Of a DNA stretch of 64,000 nt, positions 39,480 to 49,444 are shown piece after piece. A program made the position numbers and the translations under genes. Each line of letters opens with the position of its first letter. Position 1 is the stretch's first letter. A model generated the notes under the pieces. It ran no database searches, had not been told where the DNA came from, and saw only the letters and a program-made list of their open reading frames with translations. Source of the stretch: Hydrogenobacter sp. T-8 (GTDB lineage Bacteria > Aquificota > Aquificia > Aquificales > Aquificaceae); assembly GCF_011006175.1 (NCBI RefSeq), contig NZ_CP048795.1:248001-312000 (forward strand), read 5' to 3'.

Positions 39480-41757
39480 GAAGAGGTTTTTGGGTCATTG
39501 GGGGGCAAGTCCAAACATTAGCTTTGTTTACCTGTTTACAAGCTATATGCTCCGTAAATATCCAGTTAACGCTTTGCTTGTGGTGGGTCCTGTGGGCATG
39601 GTGCACCGGGCTACATAGCACCCTTATACCTTGAGGGAACTCTTAGCAAGTTCTATCCTGAGTTTTCTCAAGACAAGGAAGGCATGAAAAGGCTCTTTAG
39701 GGCTTTTTCCTTTCCGGGAGGGCTTGGAAGCCATTGCACTCCAGAACTTCCCGGCTCTATACAGGAGGATGGCGAGCTTGGGTATAGTCTCTCTCATGCC
39801 TTTGGTGCGGTCTTTGACAATCCTGACCTTGTGGGCGGTTGCCATAGTGGGCGATGGTGAGGCGGAAACTGGACCTTTGGCTACTGCGTGGCACTCCAAC
39901 AAGTTTTTAAACCCCAAAAGGGATGGTCTTGTTCTCCCTGTGCTTTCTCTCAATGGCTACAAGATAAACAACCCTACACTGTTTGCGAGAATTCCAAAGG
40001 AGGAGCTCATTAGTCTTTTGAGGGGCTATGGCTATGAGCCACTGTGGGTAGAGGGAGAAGAGCCAGAAGAGGTGGCTGGTCAGATGAAGGAGGTCGTGGA
40101 GTCTGCCTTTGAAAGGCTTATGGACCTGCGTGGAAAGGAGAAAAGACCTGTGCTTCCTGACATAGTGCTAAAAACACCTAAGGGTTGGACAGCACCAAAG
40201 AAGTTTAGAGGAAAATACATAGAGGGTTATTGGAGGTCTCACCAAGTTCCTCTTTCTGACGTTCATGAAAATCCAGATAGCTTAAAGCTCCTTGAGGAGT
40301 GGCTACAGAGCTTAGACCAGAGGAGCTCTTTGACCAAGAAGGTAGACCTCTTATAAAACTTTGCGAGTTTTTTCCAGAAGAGGGCAGAAGGCTTGGAGAT
40401 ACTCCCTTTGCCAACGGTGGGCTTTTGAGAAAGCCTCTTGACCTACCAAAGGCAGAAGACTATAGCGTGGAGAGGTTTACTCTCCATAACAACACCTTGC
40501 CTCTTGGATACTACCTTAGAGAAGTTTTAAAGAAAAATCCCAACAACTTTAGAGTTTTTGGACCAGACGAGACCGCCTCAAACAGACTACACCCCACCTT
40601 TGAAGCTGGCAAGGTATGGATGTTAGATAGACTATCTGTGGACGAGGACGAAGGCTATCTGAGCCCTACAGGCAAGGTTATGGAGATGCTTTCTGAGCAC
40701 ACGGTAGAAGGCTGGCTTGAGGGTTATCTCCTTACGGGAAGGTATGGCATTTTAAGCACCTATGAAGGCTTTGTTCCCATAATAACCTCAATGGTAAACC
40801 AGTTTGGAAAGTGGTTGGATATATCTCAAGATGTGCCTTGGAGAGCACCTATAAGTTCCCTTAACCTTCTACTTACCTCTGTGGTCTGGAGACAAGACCA
40901 CAACGGCTTTACCCACCAAGACCCTGGCTTTATAAACAGCATAGTGGATAAGTGGCCCAATGCGGTAAGGCTTTATTTCCCTTGCGATGCCGACACCCTT
41001 TTGGCAACGGTGGAGCTATGCCTTAAGTCTACAAACAGGGTAAACATCATCGTGGTTGACAAGCAGGCACACCCTCAGTATTTGGATTATCAAACCGCTT
41101 ACTCACATGTGATAAAGGGTATAGGCATCTTTGACTTTGCAAGCACCCACACAGATAGAGAGCCCGATGTGATCCTTGCAAGCTGTGGTGATATACCCAC
41201 AAAGGAAGCCATAGGTGCGTCACTGCTTCTGAGAGAGTTCTTTCCAGACTTAGCCATAAGGTTTGTGAACGTGGTAAACCTCTTTAGACTTACTCCAGAC
41301 GGCGAGCATCCTGACGGTCTTTCAGACAGGGATTTTGACGCCTATTTTACCACAGACCACAGACAAGCCCATAATCTTTAACTTCCACGGCTATCCGTGG
41401 CTTATCCACAGGCTCACCTACAGAAGAAGAAACCACAAGAACCTGCATGTGAGAGGCTACAGAGAAAACAGGAAGATAGGCATAGATGCCACACAAATTC
41501 AACCCTTCCTTAAAGGAAGAGGTGGCATTACCACTCCTCTCCAGCTTGCCATACTAAACCAAATAGACCGCTTTAGCATTGCCATAGACGTTATCCAAAG
41601 AACGCCAGCATTGCAGTCGGTGGGAGGCAGATACATAGACCTTTTAAAGAATATGCAGATAAGAGCCCTAGGGCATGCCTATGAAGAAGGCGTAGACGCA
41701 CCGGAGTTTTCCGATGAGAACTTTCTTGTGCCTAAACTACGGAAGCTCCTCTCTTAA
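39370..41757 (+). pseudogene. xfp: Xylulose-5-phosphate/fructose-6-phosphate phosphoketolase, four frameshifts
   Basis: ATG 39370 has GGAGG upstream. Conserved segments cover the whole enzyme: [26 protein letters not shown], the TPP motif [49 protein letters not shown]-type region (SLNLLLTSVVW), and NFHGYPWL. The frame breaks four times: a 2-base gt insertion at about 39592, one extra g at about 39834, one lost base at about 40314, and a 7-bp tandem duplication (cacagac) at 41351-41364. Protein similarity stays high between breaks, so decay is recent. It overlaps trmD by 110 bp and ackA by 44 bp. Confidence 0.9.
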
Positions 41758-42792
41758 GTATGCCCTCTTTGAGGGTCAGAGGCTAATCCTAAAGCACAAG
41801 AGGGTCTTCAGAGGGGAAGGCTTATCCCAAGCACTAAGGGAGCTTGCAAAGGAACTTCCAATTAGCCCAGAGGTAGTCCTGCACAGGGTGGTGCACGGTA
41901 TGGAACACAAAAGCCCTATGCCTATAGAAGGTCAAAGTCTTGAGATACTGCGAGAGCTTGCACGCATAAATCCTCTCCATAACTCCATAGCCTTGGAAGG
42001 TATAGAGCAGAGCCTTGAGCTTTTTAGTAAAAGCAAACACTACGCTATTTTTGATACGGACTTCCATTCAAGCATACCAGAGAGTGCAAGAATATATGGA
42101 CTGGACTACGAGCTTTATCAAAGGGGTATAAAGAGGTATGGCTTTCATGGCATTTCCTACTCCTACCTTTTAGACGGTCTAAGCAGGTTCTTGAGAAAAC
42201 AAAGCCAAACCTCATAATGATGCACTTGGGACAAGGCTGTAGTGTATGTGCGGTAAAGGAGGGGGTTTCTGTGGATACTTCCATGGGCTTTACGCCTCTT
42301 GAGGGTCTCCTTATGGTGGCAAGACCTGGCGATGTGGACGCTGGGGTTATACTCCATATGCTAAGGTCTGGCTTGTCTGTGGAGGAGTTGGAAAGAAGGC
42401 TATACAGAGAGAGCGGTATAAGGGCTATAGCGGAGGTCTCTGACTTTGAGGGGCTTCTCACTTTGAAAAGGAACGGCAACAGGAGGACAATCCTTGCCTT
42501 TGAGTCTTTCCTGCGTAGGCTTTTGAAGTATGTGGGTGCCTATTGGTTTATCTTAGAGGGAAAGGTGGACGCCCTTGTTTTTTCTGGTGGTATAGGGGAA
42601 AACAGTCCAGAGGTAAGAAAAGAGCTTTGCAAAAGGCTTGCCTTTCTTGGAGTTGAGCTTGACCAAGAGGCAAACAGAAAAAACCAAGAGGTCATAAGTT
42701 CAAAGGGTAGTAGTGTAAAGGTCTTGGTGATACAAACGCAAGAAGAGTTGGAAATGGTTAACATATTCGTGGAAAGTAATAAAATCATATAG
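41714..42792 (+). pseudogene. ackA: Acetate kinase, one frameshift
   Basis: First part 41714-42217: LCLNYGSSSLKYALF, HRVVHGMEHK, GIKRYGFHGISYSYL. Second part: IMMHLGQGCSVCAVKEGVSVDTSMGFTPLEG and FSGGIGENSPEV. One base is missing near 42193 (ttcttgagaaaac; ttg plus gag expected), which sends the frame to a stop at 42217. The rest is intact to 42792. It would convert the acetyl-phosphate made by phosphoketolase to acetate and ATP. Both enzymes of the pathway are broken here. Confidence 0.85.
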
Positions 42793-42806
42793 CAGGAGGT
42801 AAAAAG

Positions 42807-43724
42807 ATGAGATATATGAAGCTCCTTTTTGTGCTTGTTTTTCTTGCCTACGCCATGGCACCCGAGATGAAGCTAAGGAGGGTGCAAGAGGACATTTATA
42901 TGGTTAGGGGCGTGGATGCACTGCCCTCTGTGGAAAATAGAGGCTTTATGTCCAATGCCTTTGGGGTGCTAACAGAGGAAGGTTGGGTTGTGATAGATGC
43001 CCTGTCCACTCCAGAGCTTTCAAAGGAATTTGTGGACAACCTTATGAGAGTAAGGAAAGCCCCCATAAAATACGCCATAATCACCCACTACCACCCTGAC
43101 CATTGGTATGGAGCAAAAACTTACAAGGAGCTTGGAGCAAAGATAGTAGCCCACAAAAGGCTTATGGACTTATACCAGTCAGGAGAGGCACAGCTTGCCC
43201 TTGAGAACGCAAAGCAGAGGTTTGGCGACCTTTTCAAAAGCGTAGCCCTTGTCCCACCAGATATATTGGTAGAAGACAGATACACTCTCAAGGTGGGTGG
43301 AAAGACCTTTGAAGTCATATACATGGGGCCAGCCCATACAGACAACGACCTTGTGGTATACATGCCCTCAGAAAAGGTGCTCTTTACTGGAGACCTTGTC
43401 CTCTATAACCGCATACCCTTTATGGGAGACAGGGGAGCGAGTTCAAGGGGTCTTTTGGAAGCCCTGAATAAGATAAAGAAAATGGATGCAAAGGTGCTCC
43501 TTGGTGGACACAATGAGCCTATGGACATGTCCGCCGTGGACTTTACTCTCGCATATGTGCAGTTTCTGAGAGAGAACATAAAGAAGGCCAAAGAGCAAGG
43601 CAAAAGCATAGACGAGATAAGGCAAGCCTTAGGGGACAGCCCTTACAGAAAATATGTCATGTATGACGCCTTTCATAACGCCAATGTTTTTAAGGTGGAC
43701 TCTGAGCTTGATATGGAGGAGTAA
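42807..43724 (+). CDS. Exported metallo-beta-lactamase-fold hydrolase (SoxH-like)
   Basis: 305 aa, with signal MRYMKLLFVLVFLAYAMA. The metal motif is THYHPDHWYG (HxHxDH), further ligands are in GPAHTDNDLVVY, LFTGDLVLY and LGGHNEPMD, and a C-terminal helical tail follows. Similar to periplasmic MBL proteins found near sox or quinoprotein genes. Good RBS AGGAGG 8 bp before the ATG. Its stop overlaps the rimO start by one base. Substrate unknown. Confidence 0.82.
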   Translation: MRYMKLLFVLVFLAYAMAPEMKLRRVQEDIYMVRGVDALPSVENRGFMSNAFGVLTEEGWVVIDALSTPELSKEFVDNLMRVRKAPIKYAIITHYHPDHWYGAKTYKELGAKIVAHKRLMDLYQSGEAQLALENAKQRFGDLFKSVALVPPDILVEDRYTLKVGGKTFEVIYMGPAHTDNDLVVYMPSEKVLFTGDLVLYNRIPFMGDRGASSRGLLEALNKIKKMDAKVLLGGHNEPMDMSAVDFTLAYVQFLRENIKKAKEQGKSIDEIRQALGDSPYRKYVMYDAFHNANVFKVDSELDMEE

Positions 43725-44992
43725 TGAAGGTAGGTGTGATAAGTTTGGGATGTGCTAAAAACCTTGTGGATACGGAGGTGCTTCTTGGAAAGCTAAAGGA
43801 AGGTGGTGCAAAGCTACTCAGCGACCCCAAAAAGGCGGATGTGATAGTTATAAACACCTGCGGTTTTATTGAGCCTGCAAAGAGAGAAGCCATAGAAACC
43901 ATCTTAGAGTTTGTGGAAGACAAAAAGGTTATAGTGATGGGATGCCTCGTGCAAAGGTATAAGGAAGAGCTTCAAAAGGAAATTCCAGAGGTGCTTGCCT
44001 ACTTTGGGACAGAAAGCTGGGACAGTGTGGTGGAGTTTCTGGGATTGGAGAAGAAGGAGAAAACTCAGAGGGTGCTCACCACTCCCAAGTCTTACGCATA
44101 CCTAAAGATTGCAGAAGGGTGCAATAGGCTTTGCTCCTTTTGTGCCATACCCTTGATAAGAGGAAAGCACCGCTCCAGACCTATTGAGGAAATATTAGAG
44201 GAAGCCAGATACCTTGCAAGTCAAGGCGTAAAAGAGCTTTGCATAGTCTCACAAGACACCACCTACTACGGAAGAGACCTATACGGAAGAGGCTATCTTA
44301 TAAGGCTACTCAACGAGCTTGAAAGGGTGGAAGGCATTAGGTGGATAAGACTTCTATATCTCTATCCCACAGAGATAGAGGATGACCTGCTTGACTATAT
44401 GCAAAGTTCAGAAAAGGTCCTACCTTACTTTGATATGCCACTGCAACATATAAGCTCTAAGGTTTTAAGGAGCATGAGAAGGGGCTATGAGGAGGGCTTT
44501 GTAAGAGGTCTTATAGAAAAGGTTCGCACAAAACTGCCACAGGCTGTCCTGAGGACAACCTTTATAGTGGGCTATCCCACAGAGGAAGAAGAGGACTTTC
44601 AAAGGCTCTTGGACTTTGTTTCGGAGGGGCACTTCCACTGGGTTGGCGTCTTTACCTACTACCAAGAGGAAGGCACTCACGCCTTTTCTTTGGGAGACCC
44701 ACTGTCAGAGAAAGAGAAGGAAAGAAGGAGGGAGGAGCTCCTAAGGGTTCAAGAAGGAATAACCCTTAAGAAAAACCAAGAGTTTATTGGGAAAGAGTTG
44801 GAACTGTTGATAGATGGTTATGACGAGGAGTTTGGCTATGTGCCAGTGGGTAGAATCTACGCACAAGCTCCAGAAGTGGATGGGATAACCTACGTGGAGT
44901 CTGAGAGGGAGTTAAAGCCAGGAGATATGATAAGGGTGAAGATAACTCAAGCGGGAGGGTATGACCTTGGGGCTGTGGAGCTTGAAAGCTGA
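43724..44992 (+). CDS. rimO: Ribosomal protein S12 methylthiotransferase RimO
   Basis: 422 aa. The N-terminal UPF0004 domain has SLGCAKNLVDTEV and two more Cys (NTCGFI, MGCLVQR). The radical-SAM motif reads CNRLCSFCAIP and a TRAM domain is at the C-terminus (IDGYDEEFGYVPVGRIYAQAPEVDG, residues about 365-390). Adds a methylthio group to Asp of S12. Starts on the last base of the preceding gene. Confidence 0.94.
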   Translation: MKVGVISLGCAKNLVDTEVLLGKLKEGGAKLLSDPKKADVIVINTCGFIEPAKREAIETILEFVEDKKVIVMGCLVQRYKEELQKEIPEVLAYFGTESWDSVVEFLGLEKKEKTQRVLTTPKSYAYLKIAEGCNRLCSFCAIPLIRGKHRSRPIEEILEEARYLASQGVKELCIVSQDTTYYGRDLYGRGYLIRLLNELERVEGIRWIRLLYLYPTEIEDDLLDYMQSSEKVLPYFDMPLQHISSKVLRSMRRGYEEGFVRGLIEKVRTKLPQAVLRTTFIVGYPTEEEEDFQRLLDFVSEGHFHWVGVFTYYQEEGTHAFSLGDPLSEKEKERRREELLRVQEGITLKKNQEFIGKELELLIDGYDEEFGYVPVGRIYAQAPEVDGITYVESERELKPGDMIRVKITQAGGYDLGAVELES

Positions 44993-46088
44993 AGTTTTAC
45001 TGCCTGTTATCTTAGTTCTTGTTGTCCTTTTGTGGTATTTAGGCTATAGCAGGCACAGGCGTGAGCTTTTTGACTTTTATAGCTCTCTTGGTGCAAGGCA
45101 TGCGGGTAATAGATGGCTCATATTTCCTCTTGCTGAGCTTGAATTGGGTAGGGTGAGGGTAAAAATTTACACGGAGGGAGGACAGGGACTTTATACACTA
45201 AAGGCAAGCGTTGAGTTAGACGTTGTTGGCTACTTAAAACTCTGGCGTGGTAATATCTTGGACAGGACACTTTTGAGAAAACAATATTCGGATAACATCT
45301 TTGTGGAATATGAAGATAAGGAGTGGGCGGAGCAAATACTAAACAGAGAAGATTTTAAGAATTGGGTCATAGGGCTTTTTAGCCTGCCAGCTGTTAACTT
45401 TCTTGAGATAAAGAATAAAACCCTTACGCTTGCTTGGCATTTAGGTGGAATGAGTAGGTTCAAAAAAGTTGTGAAAAAAGAAGAAGTCCTCAATGTTCTT
45501 AAGATATTGGTGGGCATAAGCCAAAGGATAAACTCAATGCCCTCTGCAAAAGTCTATAAAGAAAGCCTAAGAAGCTGGCTTACGCTAAAGCTCCCTGTCT
45601 TGACTACCCTTTTACTTATCGCAATAGGTCTCGCAGGAGGATTTTATAGATACAAACCCCTTTGCGACCATGAGATACTGCTTGTAGGTTTTAAGGTCTT
45701 GACGCCTATAATCATTCTCTACACTGCTCTTGTGTTGTTTCTTGTGGGTGCTTCCACTCTTGGTCAAAGGGTAATCCTCAAGACCCTATTTGTATGCCTT
45801 ATTTGCACTCCCTTTATAAGCCTTTTCTTCCTCATGTGGCTAAATGGACGCTTTGACAGCTCTAAGCCAGAAACCATAAGGGATACAATAACAAGGAAGT
45901 ATTACCTAATAAGGGGCGGGCATAGGATATTGCTTGCAGAGCTTCACAAAAACCGATGGTGTGACAGTTTAAGGGTCTCTGAAGGTTTTTATATGAAGGC
46001 TAAAGTCGGGGACAAGGTGGAGTATGCGGTCAAGAAAGGCTTTCTTGGTGTCCCGTGGCTGTATAGGGGGTTAACGCTCGTAGAATGA
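44961..46088 (+). CDS. Membrane protein of unknown function
   Basis: 375 aa with one N-terminal TM (about residues 10-28), a 170-residue soluble part with a DELAELELGRVRVKIY-like beta pattern, then TM pairs about 205-225 and 240-300, and a soluble end. No family recognised. ATG 44961 overlaps rimO by 32 bp; an in-frame TTG at 44982 is another possible start. It precedes the complex I operon but a separate promoter lies between. Confidence 0.65.
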   Translation: MTLGLWSLKAEVLLPVILVLVVLLWYLGYSRHRRELFDFYSSLGARHAGNRWLIFPLAELELGRVRVKIYTEGGQGLYTLKASVELDVVGYLKLWRGNILDRTLLRKQYSDNIFVEYEDKEWAEQILNREDFKNWVIGLFSLPAVNFLEIKNKTLTLAWHLGGMSRFKKVVKKEEVLNVLKILVGISQRINSMPSAKVYKESLRSWLTLKLPVLTTLLLIAIGLAGGFYRYKPLCDHEILLVGFKVLTPIIILYTALVLFLVGASTLGQRVILKTLFVCLICTPFISLFFLMWLNGRFDSSKPETIRDTITRKYYLIRGGHRILLAELHKNRWCDSLRVSEGFYMKAKVGDKVEYAVKKGFLGVPWLYRGLTLVE

Positions 46089-46104
46089 AATAGGTCATAA
46101 ACTT

Positions 46105-46133
46105 TTGCAAGAAAGCCTTACTTGGCTTAAAAT
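46105..46133 (+). promoter_or_regulatory. Sigma70 promoter of the complex I operon
   Basis: TTGCAA (46105-46110), 17 bp, TAAAAT (46128-46133), ending 11 bp before the nuoI ATG. There is no RBS, so the mRNA has a leader of only about 5 nt. This is the only good promoter found ahead of the 17-kb run of nuo genes. Confidence 0.6.
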
Positions 46134-46144
46134 AGTAGCCCACT

Positions 46145-46750
46145 ATGGGTATAAAGAAAGTAGACAGGAAGGCTTTTCTTAACCTGTTAGAAACTGTGTT
46201 CTTTGTAGATTTCATAAAGGGTCTTTCCGTGACCCTCACAAACCTTTTCAGAAGACCTATAACCACCAACTACCCTATAGAAAAACTCACACCACCTAAG
46301 CGATACAGAGGAGCTCACGGGCACTTCGTGTGGGACGGCACAGAGCCAGACTCTCTGAAGGCTATAGAGAAATTTATGAGCTACGAAAAGGGTAAGAGCA
46401 GGTGTGTTGCCTGTTATATGTGTCAGACCGCCTGTCCTATGCCAACCCTCTTTAGGATAGAGGCGGTGCAGATGCCTGACGGCTCAAAAAAGGTGGTGCG
46501 TTTTGATATGAACCTGCTTAACTGTCTCTTTTGTGGTCTTTGTGTGGACGCCTGTCCTGTGGGCTGTCTTACCATGACGGACCTCTATGAACTGGCAGGA
46601 TACACAAGGAGGTCTGCAGTCCTTAAGATGGACAGGCTTGAGGAAAACGCCATAGACTGGAAAAAGAGAAGAGGCTCTGAGCCAGACCGTATCTGGATAG
46701 ATGACCAGCAAAGAGAAAAGCTCTGGGGGAAGATAGAATGGAGTGGTTGA
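46145..46750 (+). CDS. nuoI: NADH-quinone oxidoreductase subunit I (copy 1)
   Basis: 201 aa with two [4Fe-4S] motifs, CVACYMCQTACPMP and CLFCGLCVDACPV, binding clusters N6a and N6b. The N-terminal amphipathic helix FFVDFIKGLSVTLTNLFRR contacts the membrane arm. The C-terminal RRGSEPDRIWIDDQQR is shared with copy 2. First gene of the operon; overlaps nuoJ by 13 bp. Confidence 0.93.
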   Translation: MGIKKVDRKAFLNLLETVFFVDFIKGLSVTLTNLFRRPITTNYPIEKLTPPKRYRGAHGHFVWDGTEPDSLKAIEKFMSYEKGKSRCVACYMCQTACPMPTLFRIEAVQMPDGSKKVVRFDMNLLNCLFCGLCVDACPVGCLTMTDLYELAGYTRRSAVLKMDRLEENAIDWKKRRGSEPDRIWIDDQQREKLWGKIEWSG

Positions 46751-47226
46751 TATTTGCCTTACTTGCCTCTTGGGCGGTGGTTTCTGCCATGGGTGTGCTT
46801 TTTCTTAAAAACCCGGTTCATGCCATACTATCCTTTATAAGCCTTATACTTGCGGTGGCAGGCATGTTTTTGCACATGAGAGCAGAGCTACTGGCAGGCT
46901 TGCAGTTAATTATCTATGCGGTTGCCATAGTGGTCTTCTATGTGCTTGTGATAACCACCATACCCTGGGAGAAGGTAAAGAGGTTTGAGGGCTTCTACAA
47001 AAGGGAATTTCTCTTAGGCTTTCCTGTGCTACTTGTGAGCTTTATTTTGTTTGCTTATGCCATAATGAAGGGGAGCTTTGCCAACCTTGGCTCTCAGGCA
47101 AGGGACAATGTGAAAGAGGTGGGCAAAAGTCTTTTCACCACTTACCTCTTTCCTCTTGAAGTGGCTTCTGTTATACTATTGACCGCCATGATAGGAGCCA
47201 TACTTCTTGGGAGGAAAGAGGAGTGA
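46738..47226 (+). CDS. nuoJ: NADH-quinone oxidoreductase subunit J (copy 1)
   Basis: 162 aa with five membrane segments. ELLAGLQLIIYAVAIVVFYVLVI is the typical TM3 with the Gly/Tyr pi-bulge region of NuoJ. Final part TAMIGAILLGRKEE. Links the quinone module to the antiporter-like subunits. Overlaps nuoK by 4 bp. Confidence 0.92.
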   Translation: MEWLIFALLASWAVVSAMGVLFLKNPVHAILSFISLILAVAGMFLHMRAELLAGLQLIIYAVAIVVFYVLVITTIPWEKVKRFEGFYKREFLLGFPVLLVSFILFAYAIMKGSFANLGSQARDNVKEVGKSLFTTYLFPLEVASVILLTAMIGAILLGRKEE

Positions 47227-47525
47227 CCATAGAAAAGGCTTATCTTCTCATAAGCATCTTTTTATTCCTTTCTGGCGTGCTTGGTGTTATCATAAGGAAG
47301 AACCTTATAACACTGCTTATAAGCACAGAGCTCATGCTAAACGGGGTGAACCTTGCTCTTGTAAGCGTGGACAGGATAGTAGGCGGTATAGAGGGGCAGG
47401 TCTTTGCCCTCTTTATACTGGCGGTGGCTGCCTCTGAGGTGGCAGTAGGTCTTGGTCTTATAGTTGCCCTCTTTAGGCTCAGAGGCTACGAAGGCTCTTC
47501 TGAGATAACGCATTTGAGGGACTAA
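47223..47525 (+). CDS. nuoK: NADH-quinone oxidoreductase subunit K (copy 1)
   Basis: 100 aa, three TMs, GTG start overlapping the nuoJ stop (GTGA). The two membrane Glu residues used in proton transfer are in LISTELMLNGVNL and AAASEVAVGLG. Normal length. Confidence 0.93.
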   Translation: MTIEKAYLLISIFLFLSGVLGVIIRKNLITLLISTELMLNGVNLALVSVDRIVGGIEGQVFALFILAVAASEVAVGLGLIVALFRLRGYEGSSEITHLRD

Positions 47526-47526
47526 G

Positions 47527-49440
47527 ATGGAAGGGCTGGCGGTTCTACTTTCACCTCTTATAGCCTTTTTGATAATAGGCCTCTTTGGCTCAAGAATGGG
47601 CGATATGGCAAGTGCCTTGCTCTGCATCCTGGGCGGTGCTTTCTCCTTCCTCTTCTCCCTGTGGGCTACCTTCAAAGCCCTCAACGAGCCCTTTACTGTC
47701 AAGCTATACAACTTTTTGCCTCTGGGTGATTATACCCTCTCTCTGGGTCTTTACTTTGACCCTCTGTCTTCTGTTACTGCCTCTGTGGTCACTCTTGTGG
47801 CTACTCTTATTTTTATCTACTCTGTGGGCTATATGTCTAATCTCTTCGGTCAGTGGACTTTTAAGTTCTATGCCTATCTCTCTCTTTTCCTCTTTGCCAT
47901 GCTCCTTATTGTGCTTTCGGACAACCTTCTTGGGCTTTTCTTTGGCTGGGAAGGTGTGGGTCTTGCCTCTTATCTGCTTATTGGATACTTCCACACTCAG
48001 AAAAAGGCTGCTAATGCCTCCCTTGAGGCTTTTACTCTAAATCGTATCGGAGACTGGTTTTTCCTCTTTGGTATCATTGCCACCTTTTACCTTTTTGGTT
48101 CTTTGTCTATTCTTGACATTTTTGGCAAGGTCTCTGAGGTGGACAAGGCACTTCTTGGTCTTGCTTGCCTTTTGCTTTTTGGTGGTGCGGTAGGGAAGTC
48201 TGGTCAACTGCCTCTGCATACTTGGCTTCCTAATGCTATGGCTGGTCCTACTCCTGTTTCTGCCCTTTTGCACGCTGCTACCATGGTGGCAGCGGGTGTT
48301 TATATGGTTGCAAGGCTCTATCCCATGTTTGAAAACGCACCACAGAGTTTGAAGGTTGTTGCCCTTGTGGGAGGTATAACCGCCCTCTTTGCAGGACTTT
48401 CCGCCACCTCTCACACAGACATAAAGAAGATTATCGCCTTTTCCACCATGAGCCAGCTGGGACTTATGTTTTTGGCTTTGGGTCTTGGGGACAGGATGTC
48501 CGCCATGTTTCACCTTACCACTCATGCCTTTTTCAAAGCTCTACTTTTCCTCTCTGCAGGTTCAATAATCCACGCCTTTCACCATCATGTGCATGACATA
48601 TACGAGACTGGAGGTTTGAAAAGATACATGCCCATAACCTATGGAAGTTTTCTCGTGGGAGCATTGGCATTGGCGGGAATATTTCCACTATCAGGTTTTT
48701 GGAGCAAGGACCTTATAGTGGCAACTGCGTATGAAGTGAGCTTTTTCTGGGGTGTGCTTGTGTCTGTGGTGAGTTTTTTGACTGCCTATTACATATTCAG
48801 GGAGGGCTTTGTAATGTTTCATGGCAAGGAACACTTCAGGTACGAGCATGAAAAGGAGCCACATGAGAGTCCTGGCGTGATGGCGATACCCATGCTTATG
48901 TTGGCTGTGATGGCGGTGTCCGCAGGGTTTTTTGAGGGGTGGTATGGGGGTGTGATGGGAGTGAAGAAAGAACTTCATTTGAATATTGCCCTACTCTCTA
49001 TGGGTGTAGCATTGGCGGGCATAGGTGTGGCATATCTTGTGTATGTGAGAGGACTGATAGACCCACAGAAGGCATATGAGGCTCTCAAGCCTTTGCATAC
49101 TACCTTCAAAGAGCAGTTCTTTACTGAGAGGCTTTACCACAGGGGTATAGCAAGGGGGTATATGGGTCTCTCAAGGGCTCTCTTTTTGGCAGGCGACAGG
49201 GTGCTAATAGATGGCTTTATAAACCTTCTTAACTTCCTCTACCTTAGAGTGGTCAAGTTCCTCTGGATGAAGCTGGACATAATGCTTGTAGACCTTTTTG
49301 TCAACGGCGTGGCAAAGGTTTCCTACTGGACGGGCAAAAGGGTAAGGAACATACAGACGGGACTTCTTAACAACTATGTGAGCTTTCTGCTACTGGGTGT
49401 GGTCTTTATACTGGGCGTAATTCTATACAGCATGAGGTGA
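47527..49440 (+). CDS. nuoL: NADH-quinone oxidoreductase subunit L (copy 1)
   Basis: 637 aa, antiporter-like, with 14 core TMs and the long lateral helix at the C-terminus. Key stretches are GWEGVGLASYLLIGYF, GKSGQLPLHTWLPNAMAGPTPVSALLHAATMVAAG and HTDIKKIIAFSTMSQLG. Residues 1-540 are almost the same as copy 2; the last 95 differ completely (RGIARGYMGLSRALF and on). Protons are pumped through its Glu/Lys/His chain. Gap to nuoM 4 bp. Confidence 0.94.
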   Translation: MEGLAVLLSPLIAFLIIGLFGSRMGDMASALLCILGGAFSFLFSLWATFKALNEPFTVKLYNFLPLGDYTLSLGLYFDPLSSVTASVVTLVATLIFIYSVGYMSNLFGQWTFKFYAYLSLFLFAMLLIVLSDNLLGLFFGWEGVGLASYLLIGYFHTQKKAANASLEAFTLNRIGDWFFLFGIIATFYLFGSLSILDIFGKVSEVDKALLGLACLLLFGGAVGKSGQLPLHTWLPNAMAGPTPVSALLHAATMVAAGVYMVARLYPMFENAPQSLKVVALVGGITALFAGLSATSHTDIKKIIAFSTMSQLGLMFLALGLGDRMSAMFHLTTHAFFKALLFLSAGSIIHAFHHHVHDIYETGGLKRYMPITYGSFLVGALALAGIFPLSGFWSKDLIVATAYEVSFFWGVLVSVVSFLTAYYIFREGFVMFHGKEHFRYEHEKEPHESPGVMAIPMLMLAVMAVSAGFFEGWYGGVMGVKKELHLNIALLSMGVALAGIGVAYLVYVRGLIDPQKAYEALKPLHTTFKEQFFTERLYHRGIARGYMGLSRALFLAGDRVLIDGFINLLNFLYLRVVKFLWMKLDIMLVDLFVNGVAKVSYWTGKRVRNIQTGLLNNYVSFLLLGVVFILGVILYSMR

Positions 49441-49444
49441 AGGG

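Noticed and set aside
39370-41757. Sequencing error as the reason for broken xfp
   Set aside because: Four different lesions, including a 7-bp tandem duplication, plus one in ackA, cluster here while almost all other genes are open; decay is the simpler reading, though reads would settle it.
48037-48525. Long antisense frames within nuoL (and 59986-60558 within nuoM2)
   Set aside because: Basic, low-complexity translations opposite clear nuo coding sequence; frames arise from codon bias.
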